Source of the DNA: Colias croceus
Lineage: Eukaryota; Arthropoda; Insecta; Lepidoptera; Pieridae
Direction: 5' to 3'
Length of the DNA stretch: 64,000 nt
Assembly: GCF_905220415.1 (NCBI RefSeq)
Contig: NC_059538.1
Coordinates: forward strand, 8,742,001 to 8,806,000
The stretch's first letter is position 1; each line of letters starts with the position of its first letter. A model generated the notes under the pieces. It ran no database searches and was not told the DNA's origin. It saw only the letters and a list, made by a program, of their open reading frames with translations. A program made the translations under genes and the position numbers. Below are positions 21,652 through 36,398 of this stretch, piece after piece.

Positions 21652-24600
21652 ACCTAATAGTTGTAATTGACATAATTTTAAAGACATTTGAGCTGAACAA
21701 CCTTGGAGGCCCTTGACATCGTTTTTTCAGACGCGAAATAATTACCCGAGTTTGTAATTTTATGTCAAAAGAGACTTTTTTATTTTATCCTCGTTTCCTG
21801 GAATTTCAGCAAATAGAAAAGAAGCTTTAAGCAGTAAATTTTATTGAATGCTGCACTAAATAAAATTCACTCGTCTGATGCAATAAAAAGTCAGTCAATC
21901 TCAATGAAAATCGTCTTGTCTATACAGAACCAAACAACCTTAGTATATTTTATTATTCAAAAGATTTATTACTTCAATTTAATTAATTATTTTCAATTTT
22001 CAATTTCCCAACCACTACATGCATTTAAAGTATTTTAAACTACATCCTTACATTCCTCCTCATCCTATTAATTCCGAGCTACCGTAACAAACAATTACCC
22101 ACACTAGTTCTAAATCACCACCTTATCAAGTTACGCGTGAAGTAGCACGTATAAATAACACATATTAATTTCTAATAATACATCATCACAGATAAATGAT
22201 GCAAATGCACCGCCGCACGCACCAATGTCATAATAATTTCGCTTGGGGTTACATCATCGCGACAGGCGCTCAACACAATATCTTTATTAGTTTGATAAAG
22301 GAACTAGAACTGTGTGGCGAATTAATCGGTCGCCGACCCGGCAGTGCAGCGCCGGTCAACCTAATTGGTAATTAATCGAATCGAAATAAATGCCAAATCA
22401 TTACAAAATTTTTTTTGTAGCAGTGTGACGAGGTCGATTTGATGTTGTCAAAGAAGTTTCACTTCTGACATATTGTGTGCTCGGCACATACATTTTATCA
22501 ATAAATACCTTCTCTTTAATTATGTCTGCAAATAAGATAGATAAACTTATAGAAACGTTTCCTTAGTGCAGTGATCAACCACGTGGACAAAAACCGGCCG
22601 TGGTTCTAATTCATGTAAGTCTAAATCTGTAGACCAAATACAGAAGTAACTGTTCCATAAAAACAACGATGATACAGTGAAAATCAAACAAAAATATAAC
22701 GACATATTATAAGCTTTAAAACTAATTTATCAACCAATACAACGTGACCATTCATATTATGAATATTTTTTGTAGCAGAAACAATGTTAGTTAGCAAGTA
22801 TGTAACCAATATTTCTGTGACATCATTCACATTATATCACTGTAAGTTCTCTAAATATTAATAAAAAAAGTACATATTATATAAACAGATAAATCATAAA
22901 CTAGATAGGAGCACGGTGGTCTCTGATAAGCGGTGCAATAAAATGGGCATAGTTCAACATCAGTTAGTACAAATTTTATAAAGTATGAAAAGCGTTACTT
23001 TGTATCTTCCTTATCTTGTTCTTTTTGAGCCAAAGACACTCTGATTTGTATAGTTAAAAATGTAACTTTTAATTTTAATGAGATAGCTGCTCCCGTCATT
23101 TCTGAATTCGTTAGTTTACTTACAAACTTTTCCTATTTCTTATATTTATGTAGATACGCTTAATTTAGAACAAACATTTTTTTGCAAACATTTTAAGTAC
23201 TGATAAAAAGAAGAGAAATTATGTTGCCGTGTTGTTTTTACATATTCATGGAATGTACGAATAATAGTTATTTAGTAGCAGTTCATAATGGGATCACATG
23301 AAAAAAATATACCTACTACAAAAAGTAACTATATAAAGTTTAACAGATGACAAAGTGCATATTTTTTTAATATTGCGTGTATAGTATGATCAATCTCATA
23401 ACCTTTAAATTAACAAAATGTGTTAAATTTAAACGCAAGTTTTTGCAATAATTAGATTTTTCAAGAAGGTCAATAATTCAATGTGATTTAAAAACACAAA
23501 AGTAAATTACCCAAAACAAAAACATACACATTGTAAAAAACGCGTCACCATATTAATAGCCTGAGAATCAATGATAAATGATTATCATGTGTTTCACATT
23601 CACAAAGAAATATAATACGAGAATAAGCTTCTAATCGTTCCTAATCCATCCTTTTAACCGTTGTCATTTCAAGTCCATACAAAAACAGAAACACTTCGAA
23701 AATTAAACGCTGAAACAAAAAGGATACAGGGAGCATTTCGATTTTTGATCATCGTCTAAAAATAGAAAGACATAAACACCCCGTCGAAGCAGCAAAATGT
23801 GCACCCCTTGTTTAAACTATAAGTAATGGCTTCCAACGGTGGAGTGCGACGGATAATTTCACTTAATTTACGATCTGGAGATAACTGTATGTAGCCCGGA
23901 CGCTACAGATTACACGCTCGATTAATCAACGGCGGCGTTAAAAAAAGTTGCAGTAAGCACTTCTTAACACTGACTACCATTATAAAAGCATTGTCTCTGA
24001 ACTTTATATTTATCACGAAAAAGAAAGAGTAACGCAAACGCTTGCAATTTTTTTGTAATCTAAATAAATAATTCTAACACGGCTTCCAAGATTAAAAAAA
24101 TAATTGAATAGAGAATGTACTCAAAATCATTTTATCTTATACAATTTCACAAACCAATTCCGTTCACTTTGTACTGGGCAGAGCATGTGAATTTATTTCT
24201 GGCTTCCAGTTTGACATAAGAACTGCAAACTCGTTAGAACTGCATGATACTGCGGCCAAGTTAGATTAAGTACGGTTTCGGTCCAGGGCGACTAGATTAA
24301 TGCTTTTTGATACGTCACGGCACGGCATTTACAGCAAATCGTCCCGGTAATAATGGTCAGACGTAATCTGTTCTTGACTGTAAGGGAATAAATAGTCATT
24401 GAAGCTTGTCATGCTTTATAAAACCTAGAGGAAAATTAACTGTTCGATATCTCAATTAAAAATTTTTTATAGGGTCTTTCCTCTATCTCATAAATACGTT
24501 ACGAATAGTTATAAAGAATGTTAAGATGTATTATATCTAAACAAGCAGTCCAAATTTAAACAATAAAACGGATCAAAGCTACGTTAAACCTGAATTTACA

Positions 24601-27600
24601 AAACATTATGCAACACACTAAGCTGCCTAAAAAACAACCCATAAAAAGCTATAAGCCGATTAATTAAACCCAAGATAAGCAAAACAGTCCACTCAATCAT
24701 CGATTGAGATTTTGATCTTAAATTCACTCACATGCGACTTCATCAGTTCCATTTTAAAAGACCATTAACCAGAGCCCAATAAGTCGCACAAACAAATTAC
24801 AATAGAGCTAATCTTGCCTTAAGTAGGTAATACTACTCAGTCATGCGTACTATCTATTAACAGGCTATTGTCTAATTTATATCAATAGACATATCTGTGA
24901 CCATTGCTTGTTCAAGGATTGGTTTTGGAGAGTATGAATTGTCAAATAAGGAGTTCTAAGCCCGCCTGTAGGGCGCCAACTTGGGAGGTCCATCAATTAT
25001 ACACCGTCCAAATTAATAGCTTACATGACCAATGCTCACGTCGTGAGAGGCTTAACGTGATCAAATAATGATACTCATCATTGGATATTCGTATGTGATG
25101 TATCAAACTGTTCACATATCACTTTTTTATTTAACAATTCACATCACGCTATGGTAATCAACGACAGTACCCTTTGGGATTGTAAATTGGCGTCGATACA
25201 AAATATTATAATAGGACCATTTATAGGCTCAACGACACTATTGTCCGAGAGATATAAAAATAAAAATCTCCATGTAAACAACAGCCTTCTTGTAATTTTA
25301 GAATTCTTACAGATTGAGAAACCGAAAATTATAGCTGGGAAAACAATAGAACATTGTCAATACAATAGATATGATGTTCTTTTGATGAGGTATTCATTTA
25401 AAACGATGGATGTATGTAAATATTTAAACTCTGAATAAAATCATTGTGACAAGAATGTGAATGGCTCGTTATGTTGACTTTAGCCGCATCCCTTCTGGCG
25501 ATATAAATGATGACCCTTTGTACACTCTGTCGACAGATATATCGAACAAATAGTGTAACGCTAGGAAAGGATACATTATGAGCCTCGCTGCCGAACAAAC
25601 GACTCATTGAAATACTCATCTAACACTTAAATGCATCGCATTATTTGAATACTGCTAGCGAGATAACACGGGTACGGTAATAGGAAAACATTTCTCTTTA
25701 AGTGAACAATAAAAGCAATGTCGGAATGGGGACAAACAAACTATTATAACAAACGACATTGTGTTAAACCTTTATCAAATACTTGACATAATCAAGTCCC
25801 CTTGTATAAAGAAAATCATTAATCATATTTCGCTTCAACTTCATAATAGCACAAAGTTAAGTAAATTGTCATTTTGGTTACCCGTATTTCCTAAATTACA
25901 TTTTAATGGTCTCAACGGCACTTGGAACAAAGTTCATTTTAGAGTTTATGTTCATGGTACATCCATTTGCAGGAATAACAATAAGGTGTAAACGGCAGAT
26001 TGAGACTAATCTAATCAACAGCTTACGATTCAACACCATTGTTTTTTAACAGCGCATTAAAATATCCGGCAGAAATAACATTAAACTTAGCTATACATAC
26101 AACGTTCCGAGCAACCGGGCCGTTGCGACCGAACCGTTGTTAATTTAATGTCAAATCCTTCGTGCCCGGAAGTGCGATAAATACAAAAAGGTCCGTGATT
26201 TGTTGCCTTCCAGACAAACAAATTGAAAATTCTAGTCATCTAACGTAACCGAAAATTGTTAACGGTTTAGTATTCACTTCGTGTATAATGGAATGGTCGT
26301 TTAATCTCCAAGGGCGCTGAACAATAGTCTGGAGAGGTGATTTGCATGGTTAGTATACTAAGTACTCATATTCGGCACATTTGCATGCCCAAATCGAGCC
26401 GATTCGTCGACAGCTTCGAGGGCACAGTCGAGACGCTAGCTGATGTAATCGCCACCGACACTTCTAACAATGATCATTCAAATTAAAATTTCGAACTCCC
26501 AAATTACGTCTTGACATGAATTTATTGCCGTTAAACATGGTTACAGTCCTCTGTAACCCCACGTAGGAGATTAATATGAGACACATGTTGCGGTCGAAGC
26601 GTATTGTGCTTCCCGAGGAGTTAACAAAAAATTTTCAAGAAATACTGTGAGAATTGAATCGTATAGTTTTTAGTTGTGTGTCATAATTATGCTTGCATGT
26701 GAGAATTCTTGTTATTTTCAGACAAAAGATACTCACTTCCAGCCGGTGGAGTATCTCGAAAACAGCCATATTTCGTTGCTGTGCGGTCGGAAACAATGGC
26801 AGCGTTTTCGCGCTCGTTGACAGTTACACGGCCTCTGTAAAAGAAAATGCAATGAAATACTTTGGAAACGCGGTTAAAAATAACCCAGAAAAGCTGCAGC
26901 CTGCAAGTATTATTTTACGTGCTCACATTCTGACGTCGTAATCTCGATGCCATATATTATTTCGTTGTCGTCATACAATAGCATACAGAACGACAACCGG
27001 GGCTGCATGTGCAGTATTAATTAATTAAATCGTGGAGAACATTAAATCACAAAATCCAATCACACACACGCGATTTAAAATTCAAAACAGTTCTATTTCC
27101 CCACGGCAGCGGTTCGAGCCGCGTTCGAGGGAGCAAGGAAATTACTAGTGAAATCAGTTACGAAGCGGGGAAAGGATGTCCGCCGCGGACAAAGGGACGA
27201 GATGCTGGAAAAATTAAAAAAGGAATCTCTGGAAGGAATTTTACTTAGAAATGTTCATTTAAAGGAGCGAATAAAGCTTTAGCTCGGTGACAACCGAGAC
27301 CAACTAAGGCATCAGTGAGGCAGTTTTCAATATCGAATTCTTGAAGCACTTCATTTTTATGTCGACTGTATCTTAATTGATGTTGAAAGAAAGTCTTTAT
27401 TAATTTTTCTATGTTTGATTTTATACAGAAAATATTTTATTCAATGAAAAGTTGTGCGACAATTACATAAATACCTACATTAAATTAATGCGATTACTGA
27501 ATGTTTGAACTGTTGAATAATTAACGATTGACGATTTTCAATCCGTATTCAAAATATTTAATGACAATTTATTTGCTCTGATTTAATTGTTAAGCAAATA

Positions 27601-30598
27601 CAGAAACTAGTTTTTACTTTAATGGTAAATACAATAATAATTGATTCCTTGTTTACATGATTCGAACCAGCTATACTCTATTATCATTTAATAGAATGCT
27701 ATTTAAGACTTAATCGAATTAAATAGGGAAGAAAAGAAGTGCTGCAATTTTACAATAAAACCCCATTATTGGTCTTGAGAATCACTTAAGGTCTACAGTA
27801 ATCATGGCATTAAGATCTGCACTCAAGCATTATCGTAAGTCCTTATTTCCGCAGCAATTGCCACAAGATAGACACATAAAGAAAATGTCATATACCTACA
27901 TACTATGTAAAGAGTTCATCTTACAATAGTATAAGTGACGTTCAGAAGACCTTACTTCATTATTTTTATTGTGATTATCAAGCCGAATGTACTCCGGATT
28001 ATTCTAATAGTAAACTATAATCACCACATTTTCATTCATCCAATATAATTGTCATCAAAATTAAGACAAATTGAATACAGATGTTATAACAAAATGTGTT
28101 GATATAATATGTAGAAGCTGTACCATTTGTTTGCCAACATCTCAAGCATTGTAATAAAACACAATATAAAAAAAACTTAAGCCCTCCATAATTAAGTACC
28201 CGTAACATATTATTGTACACACAATGCCATTTTCTTTTACGCTTTATAAAATCCGAGTCCCTACACGGAACAACAATAAAAAGCATGAACATACCAAGGG
28301 TTCGCATTAAATAGCTTCTAGAGAGCACTCACATTTGAGTATGGAGGCATAATGTCCCATAACGCGAGGAATATTCGAGGTTTCGCGTAAACTGGATGTA
28401 ACAATAGAATATGGGACATTGTTTTGCTAAGAAACAAAACGTAGCACGGTTAAGTGCGGCTTGTGCGCATGAATATATACGAAATTAAAGGACCAATGTT
28501 CACCCCAAGATATAAAACCGTCATATTACAAGAAGATTACAACGCGTTTCGGCGTTCCGTTAATTAGTATGCTGTGTAGCGTCAGACAAAAAACACTGGT
28601 TCTTACGTTTTATTCGTCTCAGGTGCAAAATGTTACAGTTGTTTTCTTTTTAACAAGGAGCTAATTTAATTAAACTAGATGGTTACATTTATAAATCGCT
28701 TACGCTAACTGTTCGTCGTCGTTTTTGGGTAGGTAGGTACACGACGTTGAAAAGCAAGAAACCATTAGATAGATATAAAGCACTTCTTCATAAATTCGGT
28801 TTTTAAAGAAAAAATCATTATTTGAAAGAGGAAATCGGACGTCCTTTTATAGCAACAAGTATAAAGAATATTATCGAACGAAAAACGTAGCATCTTCACT
28901 GCCATCCGCAGAACGAATACTGCTCTCTTTGCACCCTTTCTTTCTTTGAATTGGCACTTTGAATTGCAGTAAAAAGCATTATTTGAAAATCGATGCACAG
29001 AACAAGCACTTTTCTATACATTTCAGCGACAAAGGCATTTCAGTTGTATAAAACGAGTCATTGTTACAAAAAGGACATGACCATTGACCACATAACGTAG
29101 AATAGATGAACCCTTAAACATTGTAATATGAGGCAAGGTTAAATAATCATGTTCATATCTACAAATTGAAGGACAAGCCGTTTACAATTATAATAAAATA
29201 TATTTATTTAGCAAAAAATATAAAAAACATTAAAATTCAAGGCGAACATTTATCACACGCGGATGCGTTTCCATCACACATCTTATCGGGACAAACATTG
29301 CACCTGAGCAGATTGTAAATCAGTAAACAAAAATGTTACCCGTGGGTAAAATAAGATAACAATAGGGATCTTTGTAGTTATAACATTACTATGCCTGTTG
29401 TATGCTTTATCTTCTACATCTATGCCATTGTTGAGACGGCGTTTTATGTTTCTTTAGTTTATCAGCAAACGGAGGAATCGCGTTCTTATGTCGACATACA
29501 AACCTAATGTATTGAAAGTGGATTGATTACGGACAAAAAAGGAAAAAAAATGTGAGTAAATTTGTAGAATAAAGAATCAATCGACAAATAATTAGATGTT
29601 AGTAATCGTCACCCTACTTCTTATTCCGAAGAAATAAAATCTTTAACGAACACGTACCTATTTAAAATTGCTTCCCATGTATTGGTATATGAAGCCCACT
29701 ATATCTACTACTATACAAAGGATGTGCACGAAAAACCTTGAAGCCACTCATGTCTAGGTGGGAGCATTGTTAATATTTTAGCTAGAAGAGTTTCATACGT
29801 GTCTAGCACATGAAAAGGGCATTAACATTCAAATCTTAGTGTTCCTAGGAATCGAAACAAAAGCGCCGTCGATGTACGAGGCTACGAATTTGCATAGTAC
29901 ATCGGTATTGCAGAACTCAAGGAATATTGAGCTGTCGGTGTCTCTATCGGTTCTTTACATAAAATGTCGTATTTGGTTTCGTGGAATTGTTAGAGTACGA
30001 GAGTACCTATAGAAATGAAACACTAAATGTCAGTTGCTCATTAAGATAAAGATCTTTCCGAGCGGAGATTACTTAGTAACGACCAATTAATACCGCTCCA
30101 ATTAAATGAAATAGGTACACAATATCATCTGAAAATGCGCAACGTAACGATTAGACTGTAATTACACATTTGAAATTTTGTGGGCCGAGTACTCCTAGTA
30201 ATTGCGAATACGCCTGTATGCTCAAGTTCGAAACTGCGACCCATATTGCTGGCTGCCGAAGCTGGTTACGTTAAAATATTTACAGTACGGCGAAAACATG
30301 CCCCGTCCCGAGTAAAACGGAACTAATGCCTTGAATAAGCGAGGTGTGAAAACGCTTATAAATAGTTACGGTAAGCTTTAAATGGGTCAATTTGTTCGCG
30401 TTCATATGTATGGTAATGTAAGGAAATGGATTCGCGAGCGGTAGACTCTTCCAGACTTAAACCGGGATCACAGTCGGTTGTAACGAAAATACCAATGTGC
30501 GAAATAATTCAAGGGCGATCGAAACCCTTTTTCCCCTATCTGATTTGTGGAGTTAATTTAATTGTAAATATTCTAAGTTTATGTTATCAGATTGGGCG
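21652..30598. other. Long non-coding stretch (inferred Hs6st intron 2)
   Basis: No exon recognised on either strand. A 95-codon ATG frame at 25151-25438 (plus) matches no family known to me and is not called as a gene. Confidence 0.4.
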
Positions 30599-30670
30599 AA
30601 AAATCACTTTAGAGATAGCAGTTTTATTAACTAAGGGTCAATAAAACAGCCTATCTCTAAAGTGACTTTT
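30599..30670. ncRNA. Candidate microRNA-like hairpin
   Basis: The 5' arm contains TCACTTTAGAGATAG and the 3' arm contains CTATCTCTAAAGTGA. The outer 20 bp pair with one mismatch. After a small internal loop (CA opposite AGC), GTTTTATT pairs with AATAAAAC around an 11-nt loop. The length (72 nt), near-perfect stem and small asymmetric loop fit a pre-microRNA. It lies in the inferred Hs6st intron 2. A very short MITE is the main alternative. There is no expression evidence. Confidence 0.4.
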
Positions 30671-33600
30671 CAACAAAGAAAGTAGGTACATATAAAATAT
30701 ATTGAATTTAACCACCACCCAAAACACCCATCTCGTATTTACTAGATAACCTTATTTTTTTACATACTGAATATTGTCTCATGTAGCGTGTTTACAATTG
30801 CTAGAAAATTCACAGAAGTCCCTTAACCCGTCCCTAGTGGAGCATACAGTATTTCTGCGACAATTTCACTGATCGATTTCTCTTTGTGGACAAATAAGTT
30901 TTTACTCCAAAGAGACTTTATAGTGGCGGTTGTTTTCTGGAATCTTTTCGAATTAATTTAAGAATATATTCTCACATTGACCCGTGAACTTCAAATCTGG
31001 TATGTTTACTTTTTTCGGTAATTAAGAGATATCATTCAATTAATGTATCCGTTCCCGTAAGCGAATAATTATTACGTAGTTATATCGCGAAAAACACGAT
31101 AATTATGATAAGAGTAAAAGATAGTAATATAATATATTTTTGTTCATTATCTGTATCCAACAACTTACAACTGTTCGATAATGGACAGGACACTATTCAT
31201 TACCTCTACCGAGAAGTTTCTTTTTATCTTTTATTGCTATTTTTAAACACATAATTAATTAGATTATGTATATCGTTTGATTTGAGGATAATTTATTAAG
31301 TGCATATTAGGTTATCTACTACGCATCCAAAAACTACATACATACAACGAAATAAGCAGGATCATGAGGGCAGATCTTTGAATTCCATTAAGGCAGTAGG
31401 TATATTTCAGAAGAAAAACACAAATATGTTACAAAAACATTTCCTTCAAAGGCACTACAGCATACATAAATATATGAAACAGTACCATCATTCCCCAATA
31501 AAAATATCAAACGCCCCAATCAAGAAGGTCAGCTCAAAAATTGCATGACGTTACATTTTCTTAGAAGAATGAAGCCATTTCCATTTTAGCAGTGTCATTG
31601 CACGCACGGCCTTTAATAAAAGTCAACACCTAAATTGCTCTGAGAGCTAACCAACAATATAAATAAAAATGATTTATGTCATGCCATCACGCTGTGGAAA
31701 AAAAATGGAAAAAAGCTTCAAGTAACAAAATTTCGGAAAATATAAAATAATATACATTTTTCAAGGATATATCAAGGGATAAATTTGAATTTCTATAAAA
31801 ATTTGGTCGGCGCAAACGGGCCCCCAATAAAATATAAAACTCGTGTCAATATTTTCTGGTAGAAAAAAAAATTGACTACATAATATTTCGAATCGGATCT
31901 GGTATCGCAAAATTGTGAATCAAATATTATACATATCGCAAACCTGGAAAACAAAAAAAAAAACAACTATCTGTTGCAACATACATAGCACAAAACTTTA
32001 TAAAATTGTTGTACAAATGATATACCCTTGAAGAGACAGTCAGCAAAACTTAAGATGGATTTAAATGAACTTACGCCAGCTCTTAGTCACAACTTTATAT
32101 GTAGGTCGCGTCTTTGCACATTTTTCGCGAGGATATTTCACGTTTAAATTTGATAGAGTAAAATTTACCTTCTGACACCTTTGATCCTTCTTGATAGGGG
32201 TTCAGTGAGATATCATTACTAAAACACGGCTTAACCTTACCTTAAAATATTTTCCGACTTATTATATGAAAATGGTTAAATTTTTTCTTCCACTTCACGA
32301 CGGCAAACGTTCGCAAAAAATAATCTCGGATATTTACAACAAAATTTTCAGCTAAATTCAACAAAAATAATATTGTGCTGATACAAAGCTTGGTTGGTGA
32401 TGTTGGCTTATAATTGAATACGTAAAAATGTAAAAATTAAAAATTATTTCAGTATATCGATGATCATGTGTAATCCGTTGATTTATTAGTCTATTTCAAC
32501 TTGATTTCAACAGTCATTCTTACGCTCACAAACTCGACCTTAGATTAGTTAAGTTTACCATCACCAAGGTATAATTACATCACCTGCTAAAAATAATGTC
32601 AAAAATTAGACCCCGAAATCATCATCCAATTTTTGCATCCACATGCAATTAGCTGAACACTGCTTACTACCTAATAGGTAATTATGAGTGCGAATGAAAC
32701 GCTTCAAAACCAACCGCACATTAACTAGGCGCCAGCTAGGCGTCACTCAATCACTTGAATGGCATGCTGATTAACGAATTTACGATACAATTCACACACG
32801 CGGCCACCGTCAGCATGGTAACCGATACCATGGTAATTTAAATCACGTTCTCTCACCGACAACCATACATCACTGATTATTATCTTCGCAGGCAATATTG
32901 GCGATGACAGTTCATGATTATTTATGGTTGTGACTGTTGCGTAACACTTGCAATGGAATATGAATAGTTAGAATTCATTTCTCTACGGAATACTATTTTT
33001 CAAATAGAAGAAATATTTATCTATCACTAAAACGAATATCAAAGATACATTAAATATCAGCAATGAAGTTAAATAGCACATATTTAATTCAAAGAATGCT
33101 ACGTAAACTCATGCGTTGGTATAAACATTCCTGCCTTCTTAAATCCCCGTAAGATTTATTGTACGTTAAAGCACATACATTTCTAACTGAAATGCTCAAT
33201 AGTTATTTTAATAATGCTTCCTTTAAATCTGCAGACCTTTTAACATTGTGTCAGCACGTCTTAAGACTTTAATAATTGAGTCGGACCCTCATCAGAAGGG
33301 GAGCTCAATTTCTAATAGTGTTTTAATTTCAGTAGTTGAGGCACTATGATAATGAATCTGTCAATCAGTTAGAAGATAATATTTTTCATGGGTATAGAAA
33401 CTGCAAAGAAGGTTTTTTACAGTATTGAGTACAGAACATCTATAAGTGTACGTTATCGAGATGGCAAGATGCATATATGAATGGTCAATTCGTTACTGCA
33501 TGTATTTATTTGAATAAATAATTTTGAAATTAACGACATTCCAAGAATACTTTCTGGTCGACGCGGCATTGTAGGGCAAAGCAAGTAACGTGCTGGTATT

Positions 33601-36161
33601 CTCTTCCTCAAGCAAAGGACTATCTGCACTTTAAATCCCAAAGCATACACTAATAACTAAGGGGATGACAACACTTGGCTCTGGGCAATAAATACCGCAT
33701 ACAGATACCGCACCGACAAATCAAGGAGCGGCCTAAAGGTAACGTTGGAGATTAGGAACCAGCACACACTCGTAACTCAAGCTAAATCCTGCGACGTCGA
33801 GTTCATCGGTCTCCAGGGTGTGCCCGAGTCAACCAAAAAACTGCAACGAGCATTTCTTCGGAATATTATGAAAGGTGTGTCCAGAACGTCAAGTATAACA
33901 ATAGGTAGGGCATAGGCTTCTCCTAAGAGAATATAAGAGATAATCATAATAATATATTAATGAATGTCGAATGTTTGATTCATAGGTTCGGGGAGCCCTT
34001 AGTATGAGGAAGACGAATTTTGATACATTGTTAACTATGATATATGACCAGATATAATTGTCATCTATACATAATCTATTATTTTACCTGTTATTTTTTA
34101 TTTTAGTTCACGGAACATTCTTTTGCTTTTTTTTCTATACATCTGCTATCAAATTTCACTATTATTACACTTATGGTAACATCAACATAACTGTCGACTG
34201 TTTTTGAAGGCCGGGACGGCAAAATTCTCGCTATAATAATATGAATGCATATAGAAAATTAAGAATAACTTAACCAAATAAGAAGGTGAATATTTCTAAC
34301 GGGTGTACCGATTTTCAAGTTTATTTAGTCGGATTTCTACAAAGATTTTACTATTATAAAAGCTAATGTTTATTTAACAAGATCTGTCTACAATATTGTT
34401 TGAGTAACAAATAAAGGCTAGTCTAGACTCACAAAGCCACTTAAGGCGATTTTTTTAATTCATGATAATCCTTTAAGAATATGTATTAGCAAAGAAATAT
34501 TTTGAACATTATATAATTCTAGTTTAGACGGTTGACCGCACAATATTTAGCAATGAGCTAAGTCGGTTCAGCTTTCAACAAGCTAATTCCATTAGTACGT
34601 ATAGAAATACTTGAGTATTTTAGATCACAGAGTACTCGCTGTAACTAATCACTTAGTAAATTTACTAATTTACTAAGTAGGTAATTAGTACGGTAAATAT
34701 TGTTATTCAGTACTTATGCTTTATCGAAAGGCAGCTAGTCATTTTTTCTACCTTTGAGGAAGCTTGGAATAGATAGAATAAAATTTATATTAATTGATTC
34801 ATTTTCAGCGAGCCCCTTAATCATTTGCTAGCTCAACAATGTCTTTCCTTACAGATCGAGTTATTTTAAGCATTAAGTATCTCCACAGAAAATCAAAGCT
34901 ACATCTCTAAATCTCATACGTTACATAATTTTTACGCACTAGCCACAATAATAAGAAAGCAGTAGTACTTTCATTCACATAAATAACTACAGGAAACCAC
35001 AAGAAAAAACACGTTCCAGCTATTATAATATGCAAAACGTTCCAATTTTTCATAGACACTATCACGAAAAATGTCACTCAGAAATCAGACCCCAAATTTG
35101 TCAAAAGCAAACACAATCCTTGCAACATTAGCAAACAAAGGAACAATTTGAACCAGCACAATTTATTAATCGCGATCAGCATAGATAGCTCAAGAACATT
35201 CAGCACAGATAGGCAAATGAATGCTAATCGCGAATGTACCGTTGCCAAACTGCCGAAACGCTGAATTGTGTTCGGTCGGATGAAATTTTAATCTAAATGT
35301 TCGTGTATTGTGAACGCTGCAATATATTAGAGCGTTCGAAGTTTATTCACGAAGCGGCATTCAGAAAACACTAATAATAATATGCAGTTAACGTGCTGTT
35401 GATCGGACTTGTTACAGAAACACAATACATTAATATTCGTATTAGAACAAGCGTTTCCCTGTGTTCTCACACGCATAACATGCGTTACATAACATATTCA
35501 TTACAAATTTTTCTAGTTGATTGGGTACTAATTTGGATAGGTAGTTAATATTCGATACGATTAAACAATGTTCGTTTGGCTCCTGGACTTACGCATGATT
35601 TAAAAATATTCGTTTGGCTCCTGGACTTACGCATATAATAAGTTAGGTAACTATGTCTTAAGTACATTTTTCATTATATTATAGAAGTGATAGGTGTAAT
35701 CAATCTAGAAGAGTAATTTCGGCAAAAAATCGCGAGCTTAGCTTGTCATGAGGAAAGTTTAATCGACCAGTTCCTATCCAATCTAATTTTTTCCCTTTAA
35801 GGTAATACGTATAAGTAGGTACCTACTTACTTGTAGAAAACGGTAAAAAACATTATAATAAAAAGTTCCTAGTATATACCTGATATTTTTTATTAACCAT
35901 TCTTAATGATAGGTAATGGGTATGTCGTTAATTTGGTGCTAATGTTTGCAGCTACGGATGTAAATTAAAATTTCCATTTTTCCTTTTAACTATTTTACGG
36001 GTATAAAGAGAGGATCCTGCAGTACCTGGTGTTACTAGGCTTTTAATGAGGCGTGTTAAAATATACATGGAACTGCATATTTTCATTATCAGTTGGTTTA
36101 TTAAAGTTAAGTGTATGTTACAATTACATTTCATAAACTTTCAGTGATGCAACGGGCTTAC
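30671..36161 (-). other. Non-coding stretch (inferred Hs6st intron 2)
   Basis: No exon seen between the hairpin and Hs6st exon 2. A 26-bp segment (TTCGTTTGGCTCCTGGACTT plus ACGCAT) is duplicated with a 38-bp period at 35571-35596 and 35609-35634. Confidence 0.45.
35571..35634. repeat. Two-copy tandem repeat, 38-bp period
   Basis: The 26-bp block starting TTCGTTTGGCTCCTGGACTT occurs twice without mismatch, separated by 12 bp of AT-rich DNA. A local duplication with no known role. Confidence 0.8.
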
Positions 36162-36398
36162 CTTCAAATCGAGATCCATAACGAGGTGCCGTCCGAACGA
36201 CGTGCCCCCAGTCTTCTGTATATGCAGGAAGACCATAACGTCATGGGCGTTGAGGTCAAATCTGAAGTCGTCGTGTAGCACCTCGTCGTAAGAGAGGCCC
36301 GGCTGCACGATCGCGTCCGGCAGCGGCCGTCCCGGCGCCTCCGCGTACGTGAGGGCGAGAGACTCCGCCACCCTCTCCCTGGGCGACACCACGCAAAC
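36162..36398 (-). CDS. Heparan-sulfate 6-O-sulfotransferase, exon 2
   Basis: 79 codons, phase 0 at both ends, with acceptor ACTTTCAG|GTTTGC and donor TTTGAAG|GTAAGC. The enzyme is a Golgi type II membrane protein that moves sulfate from PAPS to the 6-O position of glucosamine in heparan sulfate, which tunes FGF and other growth-factor signalling. The run VMVFLHIQKTGGTSFGRHLV (about residues 87-106 with exon 1 joined) is the 5'-phosphosulfate-binding loop of HS6STs, preceded by the usual FDLN-HD segment. The stem upstream, VCVVSPRERVAESL onward, is GC-rich and poorly conserved. The remaining catalytic exons (with the FSRFSTGWSCGLHADW region) were not found in the window and must lie off its left edge. 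Confidence 0.9.

Noticed and set aside
24955..25060. Structured-looking GCCCGCCTGTAGGGCGCC segment
   Set aside because: Considered as a small RNA or LTR primer-binding region, but no consensus elements or LTR pair were found.
25151..25438. 95-codon ATG frame on plus strand
   Set aside because: No recognised motif and isolated inside the inferred Hs6st intron. Could be chance in AT-rich DNA; a protein-profile search or transcript data would decide.
33660..33930. Less AT-rich patch whose plus frame reads CDVEFIGLQGVPESTKK
   Set aside because: A faint resemblance to LINE ORF1 (VPE block) is too short to support a call. Worth a translated search only.
34640..34690. Palindromic CTTAGTAAATTTACTAATTTACTAAG
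   Set aside because: Low-complexity AT-rich repeat. Expected by chance in this composition.
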